Shown: positions 1 to 9,077 of the stretch, piece by piece
Layout: each line of letters starts with the position of its first letter
How positions within the stretch are numbered: position 1 is the first letter of the stretch
Origin: Candidatus Defluviilinea proxima
GTDB lineage: Bacteria > Chloroflexota > Anaerolineae > Anaerolineales > Villigracilaceae
DNA: 64,000 nt
Direction of reading: 5' to 3'
Assembly (NCBI GenBank): GCA_016721115.1
Contig: JADKIW010000001.1
Location: forward strand, 2,867,501 to 2,931,500
Made by a program: the position numbers and the translations under genes
Notes under the pieces: generated by a model
Databases searched by the model: none
Told to the model about the DNA's origin: nothing
The model's input: only the letters and a program-made list of their open reading frames with translations

Positions 1-202
1 GTAAAGACCGTATGATCGATACCACCCAGATCGTGGCAATCGCAAACAAACTTACGCCTGCAGCGATGCTTCCCCAATGTGGTAAAGGAAGATAGGATGT
101 CAGAGTTATGGGCAGGATCAACAGACCTTGTGCCAGGATCGAGAGAACACCCGCAAGGATGATCTGTGCCTTATGGGACCGTGAAGGTTGTATAGCTGAC
201 AT
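1..202 (-). CDS. Membrane protein, N-terminal fragment (cut by window edge)
   Basis: An open frame runs on the minus strand from an ATG at 202 off the left edge of the window, giving 67 residues without a stop. The start reads MSAIQPSRSHKAQ, followed by two hydrophobic stretches (about residues 14-36 and 46-64) that look like transmembrane helices with a short loop between them. It diverges from the purine nucleoside phosphorylase gene. I do not recognise the family from this fragment. The ribosome binding site is weak, so the start is only probable. Confidence 0.5.
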   Translation of the reverse strand, partial: MSAIQPSRSHKAQIILAGVLSILAQGLLILPITLTSYLPLPHWGSIAAGVSLFAIATIWVVSIIRSL

Positions 203-282
203 ATGTGTGCGATTTAACATATTGTATCCTGCAAGACAAAGCGACTTTTGTTTTGTTACTTACAACGTTGCAAGTTGTTATC

Positions 283-291
283 TGTTATAAT
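283..291 (+). promoter_or_regulatory. Extended -10 promoter element for the phosphorylase gene
   Basis: TGT followed directly by TATAAT forms an extended -10 element (TGnTATAAT), about 57 bases before the chosen ATG at 349. No convincing -35 box at 16-18 bp is visible, which fits an extended -10 promoter. It lies in the divergent region between the partial membrane gene and the phosphorylase. Confidence 0.5.
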
Positions 292-348
292 TTTTTTAAC
301 TGCATGAGGGGCAGTGACCCTTATCTTAACCTAAAAAGAAGAATTCAC

Positions 349-1203
349 ATGAACACATATGTTACTCTGGAACAAATTGACCAGGCGGCGGATGCGGTAC
401 GTTCGAAGACGTCCTATAAGCCACGTGTTGGATTAATTCTCGGCTCGGGACTTAACGGTTTGGCTGATTCTGTTCAAAAAGCCGATTTCGTCCCGTATAG
501 CGATCTGCCCAACTGGCCGATTTCGACAGTGTTTGGGCATGCAGGACGGCTCGTGATCGGTGAGTTGGAATCACAGCCGGTCCTCGTTATGCAGGGACGC
601 ACACATTTTTATGAAGGTTATAGCATGTCGCAGGTCACTTTGCCGGTGCGTGTGATGTTGCGACTTGGATTAGAGATGTTGATCGTTACGAATGCGGCGG
701 GTGGTATCAACCCTGATTTCGTGCCGGGGGATGTGATGTTGATTACCGACAACCTGAATTTGATCGGTATGGCGGGAGCGAATCCGCTTATGGGGCCGAA
801 CATCGATGAGCTTGGTCCGCGTTTCCCGGATATGAGTCGTTCTTATGATCCCGAATTGATGGCGATTGCGCGGAAGGTCGCAGTAGAGAATACGATTTCA
901 TTACGAGAGGGAGTCTACTGCGGTTTGAGTGGGCCCTCTTTTGAAACCCCTGCAGATTTGCGCTTTTTGCGAATGGCAGGAGCCGATGCCGTGGGAATGT
1001 CTACGGTGCCTGAGGTGATCGTGGCTCGCCATGGTGGTATGCGCGTGTTGGGTTTTTCTGGTATCAGTAACAAGGCCAACCTTGATGGTTCAACTGTCAC
1101 GACTCATGAAGAAGTTATTGAGGCAGGCAGAGTGATTACTCCCAAGATCGAAACTATTCTTCGCGGCGTATTGCGCGTTATAGTGTTCCCGTTATGGGCT
1201 TGA
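349..1203 (+). CDS. Purine nucleoside phosphorylase
   Basis: A 284-residue trimeric-type purine nucleoside phosphorylase, which cleaves purine (deoxy)nucleosides with phosphate to base plus (deoxy)ribose-1-phosphate in cytosolic purine salvage. Family landmarks are visible in order: the GLILGSGL phosphate loop, GHAGRLVIGEL, MQGRTHFYEGY, VTNAAGGI, and the base-binding region with GMSTVPEVI and GFSGISNKA. The length matches the family. The frame is open further upstream, but the ATG at 349 follows an AAGAAG ribosome binding site and begins just before the conserved domain. The 3' end overlaps the next gene by 10 bases, so the two are probably co-translated. Confidence 0.93.
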   Translation: MNTYVTLEQIDQAADAVRSKTSYKPRVGLILGSGLNGLADSVQKADFVPYSDLPNWPISTVFGHAGRLVIGELESQPVLVMQGRTHFYEGYSMSQVTLPVRVMLRLGLEMLIVTNAAGGINPDFVPGDVMLITDNLNLIGMAGANPLMGPNIDELGPRFPDMSRSYDPELMAIARKVAVENTISLREGVYCGLSGPSFETPADLRFLRMAGADAVGMSTVPEVIVARHGGMRVLGFSGISNKANLDGSTVTTHEEVIEAGRVITPKIETILRGVLRVIVFPLWA

Positions 1204-1862
1204 TCTATCGTTCCCTTGCTACCTACGGCCCTCTGATCTATATCGCTTTGACGATCATGGGGTTATATGCCTTCCGTTGGATGTGGCACACCTGGCGTGA
1301 GTGGCACAACGCTGTGTATTCCCTTGAACGTGAATTTGCATTGAATCGATTGAGACGGGCAACCGCTTTTGGTTTGCTTGTCCTGTTCCTGTTCTTTGGT
1401 GAATTTTATATCGCTACGTTCATTGCGCCATCCTTGCCTGCTGTTGATATATTGGTGACGCCTACGCTCGACCTGCTTGCCACTCCTGTCGGGACAGCAC
1501 CTGCAAATGGAGTGGTTTCACTTGCAACGTCAGCTCCACAAAGCGGCATGAAGGGATGTGTGAAAGATAAGCTCATGTTGACCTCGCCCAAACCTGCTGA
1601 GGAAATAAGCGGTACCATTACATTGGCCGGTACGGTTGATGTGGCCTATTTTGGCTTTTACAAATACGAGTACGCACCGGTTGGGTCCACTAACTGGGTG
1701 ACCATTGCGGCTGGTGATAAGATCGTCAAAGGTGATGAATTAGGCGAATGGGATACCACCACGATTACAAATGGAGATTACTTTTTGCAGTTGGTTATTA
1801 TTGATAATGTTGGTAAAACCCTTGAGCCTTGCGTGATCTCTGTGCGTGTGGCGAACAAATAA
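1194..1862 (+). CDS. Two-TM membrane protein with extracytoplasmic Ig-like domain
   Basis: 222 residues of unrecognised function. Two transmembrane segments lie near residues 12-30 and 58-80, and the long C-terminal part (about 115-222) is predicted outside the membrane. Its end resembles a beta-sandwich (Ig or fibronectin-like) module, with alternating strands and a closing YFLQLVIIDNVGKTLE segment typical of such folds. Two cysteines (about 122 and 213) could form a disulfide. The start overlaps the phosphorylase stop by 10 bases, which points to one transcript with the phosphorylase and the acetyltransferase that follows. No enzymatic motif is visible. Confidence 0.7.
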   Translation: MGLIYRSLATYGPLIYIALTIMGLYAFRWMWHTWREWHNAVYSLEREFALNRLRRATAFGLLVLFLFFGEFYIATFIAPSLPAVDILVTPTLDLLATPVGTAPANGVVSLATSAPQSGMKGCVKDKLMLTSPKPAEEISGTITLAGTVDVAYFGFYKYEYAPVGSTNWVTIAAGDKIVKGDELGEWDTTTITNGDYFLQLVIIDNVGKTLEPCVISVRVANK

Positions 1863-1873
1863 CGGGAGAATGA

Positions 1874-2413
1874 ATGTCTTCTTTTGAGATACGACCTGTG
1901 AACTCAAGTGACCTGCAACGCTTGGTGACATTGGATCACACCTGCTCAAGTGATTATGTTTGGCAGTTGGAGTTACGAAGCGAAGCGAAACAGGTGGCCG
2001 CCAATTTTCATGAGGTGCGTTTGCCGCGCGCGGTGACTGTGTCATATCCGCGCAATCCGTTGCTATTGGTGGATGAATGGAAAAAACGGGATGTTATGTT
2101 GGTAGCTGTAAAAGGCGATGTCCCTGTTGGTTATGCTTGTGCGATGGAAGAACACGCTTCGACGGTGGTGCGGGTGATTGATCTGGTTGTTGCGTCGGAA
2201 GCAAGGCGTCAGGGCGCCGCATCCGCTTTGTTGGACGGGATCCAGGCTTGGGCGTTGGAAAGAAGCGTGCGTCGCATTGTGATCGAGATGCAGTCCAAGA
2301 ACCATCCTTGTATCAGGTTGGCGCAAAAGTTCGGTTATGAATTCTGCGGGTATAATGACCAATATTACCCAACCCAGGATGTAGCACTGTTCTTCGGGAG
2401 AGCATTAAAATAA
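1874..2413 (+). CDS. GNAT-family N-acetyltransferase
   Basis: 179 residues with the Gcn5-related fold. The acetyl-CoA binding motif A is visible as a V-V-A-S strand followed by R-R-Q-G-A-A, and a C-terminal strand-helix around KFGYEFCGYND is typical of motif B. The family moves an acetyl group from acetyl-CoA to an amine; the substrate cannot be read from sequence. It starts 11 bases after the upstream membrane protein, behind a GGGAGAATGA ribosome binding site, in the same apparent operon. Confidence 0.85.
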   Translation: MSSFEIRPVNSSDLQRLVTLDHTCSSDYVWQLELRSEAKQVAANFHEVRLPRAVTVSYPRNPLLLVDEWKKRDVMLVAVKGDVPVGYACAMEEHASTVVRVIDLVVASEARRQGAASALLDGIQAWALERSVRRIVIEMQSKNHPCIRLAQKFGYEFCGYNDQYYPTQDVALFFGRALK

Positions 2414-2431
2414 GTTTTTGGGAAGGATCGA

Positions 2432-4369
2432 ATGTTTAACGGTTGGCTTGAAAGTTTATTGGCGGGGCTTCAAGTTCTAAATAATATCTTGACGGCTGGC
2501 ATAGCGATCACCGCTTTTTCCTTGTTCCTATATGCCTTGTCGTTCAACTTGCGTGACCGCGTTGCTCGTTCATTTGCGATCATTCTGCTTTGTGTTGTTG
2601 TTGTCTTTACCACTGAAGCCCTTCAAAATAAGACTGTGCCAGATTGGGGAATTGAGATGCTCTTGCGGGCGCAGTGGATCGGCATTATCTTTTTACCCCC
2701 AGCTTATTTGCATTTATCAGATGCACTACTTGTGACGGCAGGTCGTCCATCTCGTGGACGCAGGCGTCTTGCAGTGCGTCTTGTGTATGTGGCTTCTCTT
2801 CTGTTTGTGTTTCTTTTGATCTCGGGCTTGCTGGTTGGTGGGTTGGTGACAAATGGTAAGCCAGCCCCGCATTTACAGCGCACGATATGGACGGAAGTCT
2901 TTACGCTTTACTACATCGGCATCATTACGTGGGCAGGCTATAACTTCATCCGCGCCTATCGCCGCATGTTGACTCGCTCCGGCCGACGGAGAATGTTGTA
3001 CCTGATGGCGGGTGCCACGGCCCCGGCGCTCGGTTCGTATCCGTACCTGTTGTTTGGTTCTACCTTTGCGGCCAGTTTCCCGCTGTTTTTTTGGTCTGTC
3101 CTTCTTGTTATCAATATCCTTGTTGCAGTTTTAGTTGTAGCAATGGCATATGCAGTAGCCTTCTTCGGTGTTTCATGGCCGGACCGGATTGTAAAGAGTC
3201 GCCTGTTCAAATGGCTCCTGCGTGGCCCGGTGACGGCCTCGCTTGCGTTGGCTTTGATGACCGTTGTCCGCCGTGCGGGGGAATTGTTTGAGGGCAATCC
3301 GTATTCGGGTTTTGTCCCATTGGTGATGGTGGTGACGGTATTGTTGTTCGAACATGCCATTACATTGCTTTCCCCATTGTGGGAACGTGTTTTGTTCTTT
3401 GGTCGCGACCGTGAGGAGATACAACTCCTTCAAAATATCGAAGAACGCTTGCTTACACAAGGTGATTTGCAACAGTTCCTTGAAAGCGTCCTCGCCGCTG
3501 TGCGTGACCACCTTCAATCGCCGTGTGCGTTTGTCGCCGCATTGGATGGAGATGAATTGTCCCTGAATGTGATCGCAGGCAACCGCGCATTGCTCGTGCA
3601 GGAAAACCTGAATGATGCTTTGCAGGTCATGCATCACAATGGCAACGGAAACGGTAAACGGCATGAATTCATTTGGGGTGATTTTTGGATTTTGCCACTG
3701 CACCAGCGCAAATTCAACGGTGATCGCGATGAAGCGCCGCCTCTGTTGGGATTGCTGGGTATTGCTAGACGGTCAGAACAGGTATTGGACAAGGATCAAC
3801 GAGACTCGCTCTGGCTCTTGGCAGACCGCGTTTCACTGGCGCTGGAAGATCGTCAGTTACAACAGCGTGTATTCCGTTCGTTGGAAGATCTCCAGCCTCA
3901 AATGGACATGTTGCAACGTATCCGCGCGGCTGGACGATACGATACGACCAACAACTTGTTGACCGAACCTATCTTTGAAGAATCGGATATGGCAGATTGG
4001 GTGAAAGATGCGCTTACACATTATTGGGGTGGCCCCAAGCTGACGAATAGTCCATTGTTGCGTTTGCAGACGGTTAAAACATTCATGGACGATTATGAAG
4101 GTAATGCTTCAAACGCCTTACGCGCGTTACTCCGTCACGCAGTGGACCAGGTAAAACCTGACGGGGACCGTAAGTTTACAAGTGAGTGGATACTGTATAA
4201 CATTCTCGAAATGAAATTCATTGAGGGGCGTAAAGTTCGTGAAGTGGCAGGCCGCCTTGCCATGTCTGAGGCGGATCTTTATCGGAAGCAACGAGTGGCT
4301 GTTGAAGCAGTTGCGCACGCCATTATTGAGATGGAACAAATTGAAAAGGTAAATGGGAGGGCAGGATGA
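2432..4369 (+). CDS. 7TM membrane protein with GAF-like domain and C-terminal HTH
   Basis: 645 residues. The N-terminal 300 residues contain about eight hydrophobic helices resembling the 7TM sensor region found before histidine kinase cores. Residues about 330-490 look like a GAF domain (LQQFLESVLAAVRDHLQSPCAFVA is its characteristic opening). There is no histidine kinase H-box or ATPase. The C-terminal 60 residues instead carry a helix-turn-helix-like stretch (GRKVREVAGRLAMSEADLYRKQ), reminiscent of sigma region 4. A membrane sensor ending in a possible DNA-binding tail is unusual. The stop overlaps the next start as ATGA, so it is coupled to the S1 protein. Confidence 0.7.
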   Translation: MFNGWLESLLAGLQVLNNILTAGIAITAFSLFLYALSFNLRDRVARSFAIILLCVVVVFTTEALQNKTVPDWGIEMLLRAQWIGIIFLPPAYLHLSDALLVTAGRPSRGRRRLAVRLVYVASLLFVFLLISGLLVGGLVTNGKPAPHLQRTIWTEVFTLYYIGIITWAGYNFIRAYRRMLTRSGRRRMLYLMAGATAPALGSYPYLLFGSTFAASFPLFFWSVLLVINILVAVLVVAMAYAVAFFGVSWPDRIVKSRLFKWLLRGPVTASLALALMTVVRRAGELFEGNPYSGFVPLVMVVTVLLFEHAITLLSPLWERVLFFGRDREEIQLLQNIEERLLTQGDLQQFLESVLAAVRDHLQSPCAFVAALDGDELSLNVIAGNRALLVQENLNDALQVMHHNGNGNGKRHEFIWGDFWILPLHQRKFNGDRDEAPPLLGLLGIARRSEQVLDKDQRDSLWLLADRVSLALEDRQLQQRVFRSLEDLQPQMDMLQRIRAAGRYDTTNNLLTEPIFEESDMADWVKDALTHYWGGPKLTNSPLLRLQTVKTFMDDYEGNASNALRALLRHAVDQVKPDGDRKFTSEWILYNILEMKFIEGRKVREVAGRLAMSEADLYRKQRVAVEAVAHAIIEMEQIEKVNGRAG

Positions 4370-5346
4370 ACGTTCAAAAGGATGACAAAAAGAGATACAA
4401 AAACGAAATGCCTGTAGTAGATGAGGGGTGGTGGGAATCGGTTTTAGCCGAAGAGCAAAGGTATACCGCTCCGAGCCCAAAGGCAGTGGCGGTGCATGTT
4501 ACCAACTCGCAGGAGACTGGTGGGAAGGCTCCTGAGGAAAAAACGGTTCAGGTGGATTGGGATTCGATTCGATCATTTTACAAAAATGACCGAATCATCG
4601 AAATGAAGGTGACGGGTCATAACCGTGGCGGTCTGCTCGTGGAGGGCGATGGGCTGACCGGTTTTGTGCCGTTATCTCATTTGATCGAATTGGCTGGCAA
4701 GGAAGATACTGAAGACCGCGATGCTTCTCTGGAAACCTATGCGGGTAGAACCTTGAAGGTCAAGATCATCGAGTGTGTGCCGGAAGATGAGCGGATCATA
4801 TTTTCTGAGCGCGCCGCTCTTTCAGAACCCGGTAAACGTGTAGAGCTCTTTCATACGCTTGCGCCCGGCATGAATGTAAAAGGGCTGGTCACCAACATCA
4901 CCGATTTCGGCGTATTCCTTGACCTTGGTGGTGTGGAAGGTTTGATCCACATTTCCGAATTGTCGTGGGGACGTGTTTCGCATCCCAATCAGCTGGTCAA
5001 ACTCGGGCAGGAATTGGACGTGCAAGTGCTGGAGCTTTCGGCAGAACGTTGTCGTGTGGCATTGAGCCGCAAGCGTTTGCTCCCTAACCCGTGGGAACAT
5101 GCGCTCGACGAATTCCCGGAAGGCAAGGTTGTTTCGGCCACGGTCACGAATGTGCTTTCTTATGGTGCGTTTGCCAGCCTTGATATTGGCGTGGAAGGTT
5201 TGATCCATGCTACCGAAATGCCGCTGGAAGCCGGGCAATCTCCACGCGATATTTTGTCTGTGGGGCAAAGAGTGGATCTACGCGTCTTACATGTCGAAGC
5301 AAGCCATCAACGTTTGGGTTTTAGCATGGCTTTAGGCGGCGAATGA
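4366..5346 (+). CDS. S1-domain RNA-binding protein (three S1 repeats)
   Basis: 326 residues with an acidic N-terminal tail and three S1/OB-fold repeats at about 62-140, 165-235 and 250-322. Repeats two and three show the S1 signature: G-x-V near the start, then TDFGVFLDLGGVEGLIHISEL and the degenerate SYGAFASLDIGVEGLIHATEM. The protein is shorter than full ribosomal protein S1, so it may be an S1 paralogue that binds mRNA or ribosomes. It overlaps its neighbours by 4 bases at both ends (ATGA arrangements), placing it in one operon with the 7TM protein and ftsK. Confidence 0.85.
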   Translation: MNVQKDDKKRYKNEMPVVDEGWWESVLAEEQRYTAPSPKAVAVHVTNSQETGGKAPEEKTVQVDWDSIRSFYKNDRIIEMKVTGHNRGGLLVEGDGLTGFVPLSHLIELAGKEDTEDRDASLETYAGRTLKVKIIECVPEDERIIFSERAALSEPGKRVELFHTLAPGMNVKGLVTNITDFGVFLDLGGVEGLIHISELSWGRVSHPNQLVKLGQELDVQVLELSAERCRVALSRKRLLPNPWEHALDEFPEGKVVSATVTNVLSYGAFASLDIGVEGLIHATEMPLEAGQSPRDILSVGQRVDLRVLHVEASHQRLGFSMALGGE

Positions 5347-5960
5347 CAAAACACACAAAGCCCGTCCGCACGTACGAATCAGAAAGCCGCAATGAGTGGC
5401 TTGACCGTCTCGCGAGTTTTAACCACCACTTTGGGCGGTTCGTGCGTGATGCGCTTGGCGTTTCATTGATCGCGTTTGCGGTCATGACGTTTCTTGCACT
5501 TGGTAAATATACACAGGGCGCATGGCTCGTTCCCTGGGTTGTCTTTCTTTCTCTATGGTTTGGTTGGGGTTCGTATTTTGTTGTAGCAATATTGGGATAT
5601 GCTGGATTTTCCCTTCTTCGCCGTGTGGAGACGCGCCTACACTGGGGCCGTCTCTTCGCGTTAGAGATCGCTTCATTTCTGACCTTGGGCCTGTTTGCTG
5701 CACTAGGAGGCAATTCCGTCCTTGATGCAGAGGCCGGTAAATATGGTGGTCGTATCGGTTGGGGCATCACGCAACTTTTCTGGCGATTAGACAAAATTCC
5801 CGGCACGTTGTTGATGTTCGTTTTATGGCTTCTTGCTGTAATGAGCGGTTTCAATCTTTGGGCGTTCATTGAAAAGTGGCTGATGAAGGTTGCAGGGGAG
5901 ACTCCGCCAGGTGGAAACAGTGATCCAGCCCGAGGTCCAGCAAGAGGCGATTGTTGTTGA
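5343..5960 (+). CDS. ftsK: FtsK N-terminal membrane domain (first of two frames)
   Basis: 205 residues with four hydrophobic segments (about 42-57, 62-86, 100-125 and 158-180), matching the FtsK 4TM membrane anchor that holds the DNA translocase at the division septum. The sequence ends in a low-complexity tail (GETPPGGNSDPARGPARGDC) and a TGA at 5958. The linker and motor of FtsK continue at once in the next forward frame. Length and order match one FtsK of about 730 residues interrupted by a single-base frame change near 5885-5958. The tail after about residue 182 is probably out-of-frame translation. Confidence 0.75.
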   Translation: MTKHTKPVRTYESESRNEWLDRLASFNHHFGRFVRDALGVSLIAFAVMTFLALGKYTQGAWLVPWVVFLSLWFGWGSYFVVAILGYAGFSLLRRVETRLHWGRLFALEIASFLTLGLFAALGGNSVLDAEAGKYGGRIGWGITQLFWRLDKIPGTLLMFVLWLLAVMSGFNLWAFIEKWLMKVAGETPPGGNSDPARGPARGDCC

Positions 5961-7536
5961 GGAGAAAAAAGAAGCTCCTCGCTCAGAGAAAAAGAAGTCA
6001 ACGCCTCTTCCTCCTGAGTTTAGAAAATCCTTCAAAGCATCTGAACAAAAAGATAAAAAGGCAGAACCACGCAATCGCGATGAACGTTTGCCTTCACTCA
6101 ATATCCTGCTTGCAGACCAAGCCTCGCGCCCAGATGAACGCACGATCAATCAGACGGCGGGCATGGTCGAAAAAACATTGGCTGAGTTTGGCATTCCTGC
6201 AACCGTGATCGGGTTCCGTGTGGGGCCAACGGTTACGCAGTTTGCTGTGCAACCTGGTTTTATGAAGAAGGCTGGTGCCAGCGAAGAGGATGAAAGGCAG
6301 ATGAAGGTGCGCGTGGCGCAGATCGCTTCATTGCAAAAGGATCTCGCGCTTGCTCTATCGGCTGAACGCTTGCGTATTGAAGCGCCGGTACCGGGAAAAC
6401 CATACGTGGGCATTGAAGTGCCCAACTCGTATCAATCCAATGTTCGTTTGCGCCCGTTGTTGGAAACTGAAGTCTTCCATAAGATCGGTGCGCCGCTTGC
6501 ACTTGCCTTGGGGCGTGATGTTTCGGGTCAGCCTTTGGTCGCGGATTTGTCGCGCATGCCACACTTGTTGATCGCAGGCGCGACAGGTTCTGGTAAGTCC
6601 ATTTGTATTACTTCGCTTGCGGTATGTCTTGCCATGAACAATGCGCCGGAAGACCTGCGTATGGTGATGATCGACTCGAAGATGGTGGAGTTATTGCGTT
6701 TCAATGGCTTGCCGCATTTGTATGGCAAAGTCGAAACGAACGTGGATCGAATTTTAGGCGTATTACGTTGGGTTGTAGTGGAGATGGAGCATCGTTATCG
6801 CTTGCTCGAATCTGCGCATGCACGTGACCTTGAGACGTATAACCGCAAACTTGCGCGTAAAAAAGACAGCATGCCCCTTCCGCGTATTGTTGTGTTGATC
6901 GATGAGCTCGCAGACTTGATGATGTCTGCACCTGACCAGACCGAACATAACCTCGTGCGTCTTGCGCAGATGGCGCGTGCTACTGGTATCCATTTGATCG
7001 TTGCCACGCAACGCCCATCTACGGATGTGGTGACGGGTTTGATCAAGGCGAACTTCCCGGCGCGTTTGGCGTTCTCAGTGGCTTCGGGTGTGGATAGCCG
7101 CGTTATTCTCGATACGACTGGCGCAGAAAGTTTGTTGGGCCGTGGCGATATGCTCTTCCTCAACCCTGAAGTGGGAAGCCCCGTCCGTGCACAGGGTATC
7201 TACGTCACTGATATGGAGATCGAACGCGTCATTGCTCACTGGCAGAAGAATGCAGAAGCCAATGACCCGACTGCCCCATGGGAAAAATTATTGACCGAAC
7301 CAGAAGACAACGAAGATGAAGGTTTGATCGAACAAGCAGTTTCCATTGTGAGGTCAAGTCAACGTGCCTCAGCGTCTTTGATACAGAGACGGTTGCGTAT
7401 CGGTTATCCGCGAGCGGCGCGTTTATTGGATCAATTGGAAGAAATGGGCGTTGTTGGTCCGTCACTGGGCGGTGGCAAAGAACGCGATGTATTGCTGGGT
7501 CCGCTGGATGAAGAATCGCCCAGCGATGATGTATGA
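5890..7536 (+). CDS. ftsK: FtsK/SpoIIIE DNA translocase motor (second of two frames)
   Basis: About 548 residues from a TTG at 5890. It carries a charged linker, then the FtsK alpha/beta and RecA-like motor that pumps DNA during chromosome segregation. Walker A reads GATGSGKS (about residue 230), Walker B reads VVLIDELADLM, and ATQRPSTDVVTGLIK is the typical FtsK sensor region. The last 70 residues form the gamma winged helix (ASASLIQRRLRIGYPRAARLLDQLE) that recognises KOPS-like sites. It overlaps the membrane-domain frame. Either the gene is frameshifted by one base in this assembly, or the motor is translated separately. Confidence 0.85.
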   Translation: MQGRLRQVETVIQPEVQQEAIVVEEKKEAPRSEKKKSTPLPPEFRKSFKASEQKDKKAEPRNRDERLPSLNILLADQASRPDERTINQTAGMVEKTLAEFGIPATVIGFRVGPTVTQFAVQPGFMKKAGASEEDERQMKVRVAQIASLQKDLALALSAERLRIEAPVPGKPYVGIEVPNSYQSNVRLRPLLETEVFHKIGAPLALALGRDVSGQPLVADLSRMPHLLIAGATGSGKSICITSLAVCLAMNNAPEDLRMVMIDSKMVELLRFNGLPHLYGKVETNVDRILGVLRWVVVEMEHRYRLLESAHARDLETYNRKLARKKDSMPLPRIVVLIDELADLMMSAPDQTEHNLVRLAQMARATGIHLIVATQRPSTDVVTGLIKANFPARLAFSVASGVDSRVILDTTGAESLLGRGDMLFLNPEVGSPVRAQGIYVTDMEIERVIAHWQKNAEANDPTAPWEKLLTEPEDNEDEGLIEQAVSIVRSSQRASASLIQRRLRIGYPRAARLLDQLEEMGVVGPSLGGGKERDVLLGPLDEESPSDDV

Positions 7537-7562
7537 CAAAACCTTTAATAAAGAATTGATTC

Positions 7563-8195
7563 ATGGAAAATACACCCAATAAAGTAGCTACGAAAAAAAC
7601 ATTCACAGATTATTTGAGGTTATGGTTCAAGTGGGTGCTCGACCCATTGGGAAGGTTTTTTCTCAAGTTGGGTTTGACGCCCAACATGGTCACCATGCTG
7701 GGAATGCTTGGCAACGTTATCGGTGCGTATTATCTTGCACGTGGTGAGATGTTGACCGGCGGACTCTGGATCACGTTGATGACTCCTGTCGATGCGTTGG
7801 ACGGAACAATGGCGCGTTTGCGTGGCGAGGCGAGCGATTGGGGCGCGTATGTCGATTCTGTCTCTGACCGATATTCTGAGTTATTCATTTACGCCGGGTT
7901 GTTGTATTACTTTTTAGAGAAGGGCGATACACTTGGCGGCATGCTTACCTTCGGTGCAGCGGCAGGTTCAGTCTTGGTTTCATACGTCAAGGCGCGGGCT
8001 GAGGGATTGGGATATGAGGCTAAAGTTGGTTTGCTGACACGTGCAGAACGTTACCTTGTTCTCGCTCCCTCATTGATCTTCAACAAGCTTTATTGGGGAC
8101 TAGGCATTCTGGCTGTCTTTGCGAATGTCACTGCTTTACAGCGCATTTGGTATGTTCGCAAATACGCAAAAGTTAGAACAAAGAAGGAAAATTAG
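7563..8195 (+). CDS. CDP-alcohol phosphatidyltransferase
   Basis: 210-residue integral membrane enzyme of phospholipid synthesis, which transfers a phosphatidyl group from CDP-diacylglycerol to an alcohol. The diagnostic motif D-G-x2-A-R-x8-G-x3-D-x3-D is complete around residues 78-102 (DGTMARLRG ... GAYVDSVSD). Four to six hydrophobic helices surround it. The alcohol acceptor (glycerol-3-phosphate, inositol phosphate or other) cannot be assigned safely. It lies between ftsK and lgt in a cell-envelope cluster and is separated from lgt by 8 bases. Confidence 0.88.
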   Translation: MENTPNKVATKKTFTDYLRLWFKWVLDPLGRFFLKLGLTPNMVTMLGMLGNVIGAYYLARGEMLTGGLWITLMTPVDALDGTMARLRGEASDWGAYVDSVSDRYSELFIYAGLLYYFLEKGDTLGGMLTFGAAAGSVLVSYVKARAEGLGYEAKVGLLTRAERYLVLAPSLIFNKLYWGLGILAVFANVTALQRIWYVRKYAKVRTKKEN

Positions 8196-8203
8196 AGGTA
8201 TCC

Positions 8204-8986
8204 ATGCCTGAAGGTTTTAGTATTGGTCCACTGACTATTCGTTTTTATGGAATCATTCTCATGAGCGGCGCATTGATCGGCGGATTTTTGGCCGTCCGTG
8301 AAGCAAAACGTCGTGGATATGATCCTGAGATCGTTTGGGATATGTTTATCTATTTGTTGATCGGTGGCATCATTGGTGCGCGGTTGTGGCATATTCTCAC
8401 GCCGTCTCCATCCACGGGGATAACAACAGGCTGGTATTTTACACATCCGTTAGATGCGTTGGCCATTTGGAAGGGTGGGCTTGGAATTCCTGGCGCGATC
8501 ATTGGTGGTTTGATCACTTTATATTTGTATTCTCGCAAAACAGGGATCAACTTTGCAGAGTGGACCGACATCATTTCTCCGAGTCTTGCGTTGGGTCAGG
8601 CGATCGGCCGCTGGGGAAATTTTTTCAATCAAGAACTCTATGGCGCGCCCACGAACCTTCTGTGGAAGCTTTACATTGACCCTGCTCATCGTTTGGCGAA
8701 CTATCTTGACGTGGAATACTACCATCCATTGTTCCTATATGAATCTTTATGGAACTTGATGAACATGTTCCTGTTGTTGTGGATTTCCCGTCGATTTGCT
8801 GATTCTTTGAAAAATGGCGATATCTTCCTTATTTACCTGATCGTTTACCCCATTGGCCGCTTCTTTCTGGACTTTTTGCGGCTCGATGCTTCGTTGGTTG
8901 GGGGCATCAATATCAATCAGACCATTATGGCGGTGGTTGCTCTGATTGCGGCAGTCTCATTATATTTACGGCATCGTAAGGCCTGA
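8204..8986 (+). CDS. lgt: Prolipoprotein diacylglyceryl transferase
   Basis: 260-residue membrane enzyme that moves diacylglycerol from phosphatidylglycerol to the lipobox cysteine of prolipoproteins, the first step of lipoprotein maturation. Visible landmarks are the N-terminal RFYGIILMSG helix, the GGLGIPGAIIGG segment and the Lgt signature GRWGNFFNQELYG. PIGRFFLDFLR near the C-terminus is also conserved. Several lipoproteins in this window (13840, 40741) would be its substrates. It follows the phosphatidyltransferase by 8 bases. Confidence 0.93.
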   Translation: MPEGFSIGPLTIRFYGIILMSGALIGGFLAVREAKRRGYDPEIVWDMFIYLLIGGIIGARLWHILTPSPSTGITTGWYFTHPLDALAIWKGGLGIPGAIIGGLITLYLYSRKTGINFAEWTDIISPSLALGQAIGRWGNFFNQELYGAPTNLLWKLYIDPAHRLANYLDVEYYHPLFLYESLWNLMNMFLLLWISRRFADSLKNGDIFLIYLIVYPIGRFFLDFLRLDASLVGGININQTIMAVVALIAAVSLYLRHRKA

Positions 8987-9030
8987 TCCCCTCGAAAAGT
9001 GATAAGATTTTCAAGGTGACCGTTGTCTTA

Positions 9031-9060
9031 TTGACCATAAGGTCAACCGTGACTTTTAAT
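9031..9060 (+). promoter_or_regulatory. Promoter with palindromic operator before the ABC exporter
   Basis: TTGACC at 9031 and TTTAAT at 9055 are separated by 18 bp, a credible sigma-70-type promoter. The -35 box is part of the perfect inverted repeat TTGACC-ATAA-GGTCAA (9031-9046), a likely repressor site that would block polymerase. No regulator gene is adjacent. Confidence 0.45.
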
Positions 9061-9077
9061 GGGAAAGATAGGTGCTA

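Noticed and set aside
5961..5975. Programmed frameshift at the A6G run in ftsK
   Set aside because: The run lies after the stop codon of the first frame (5958-5960), so ribosomes in that frame cannot reach it.
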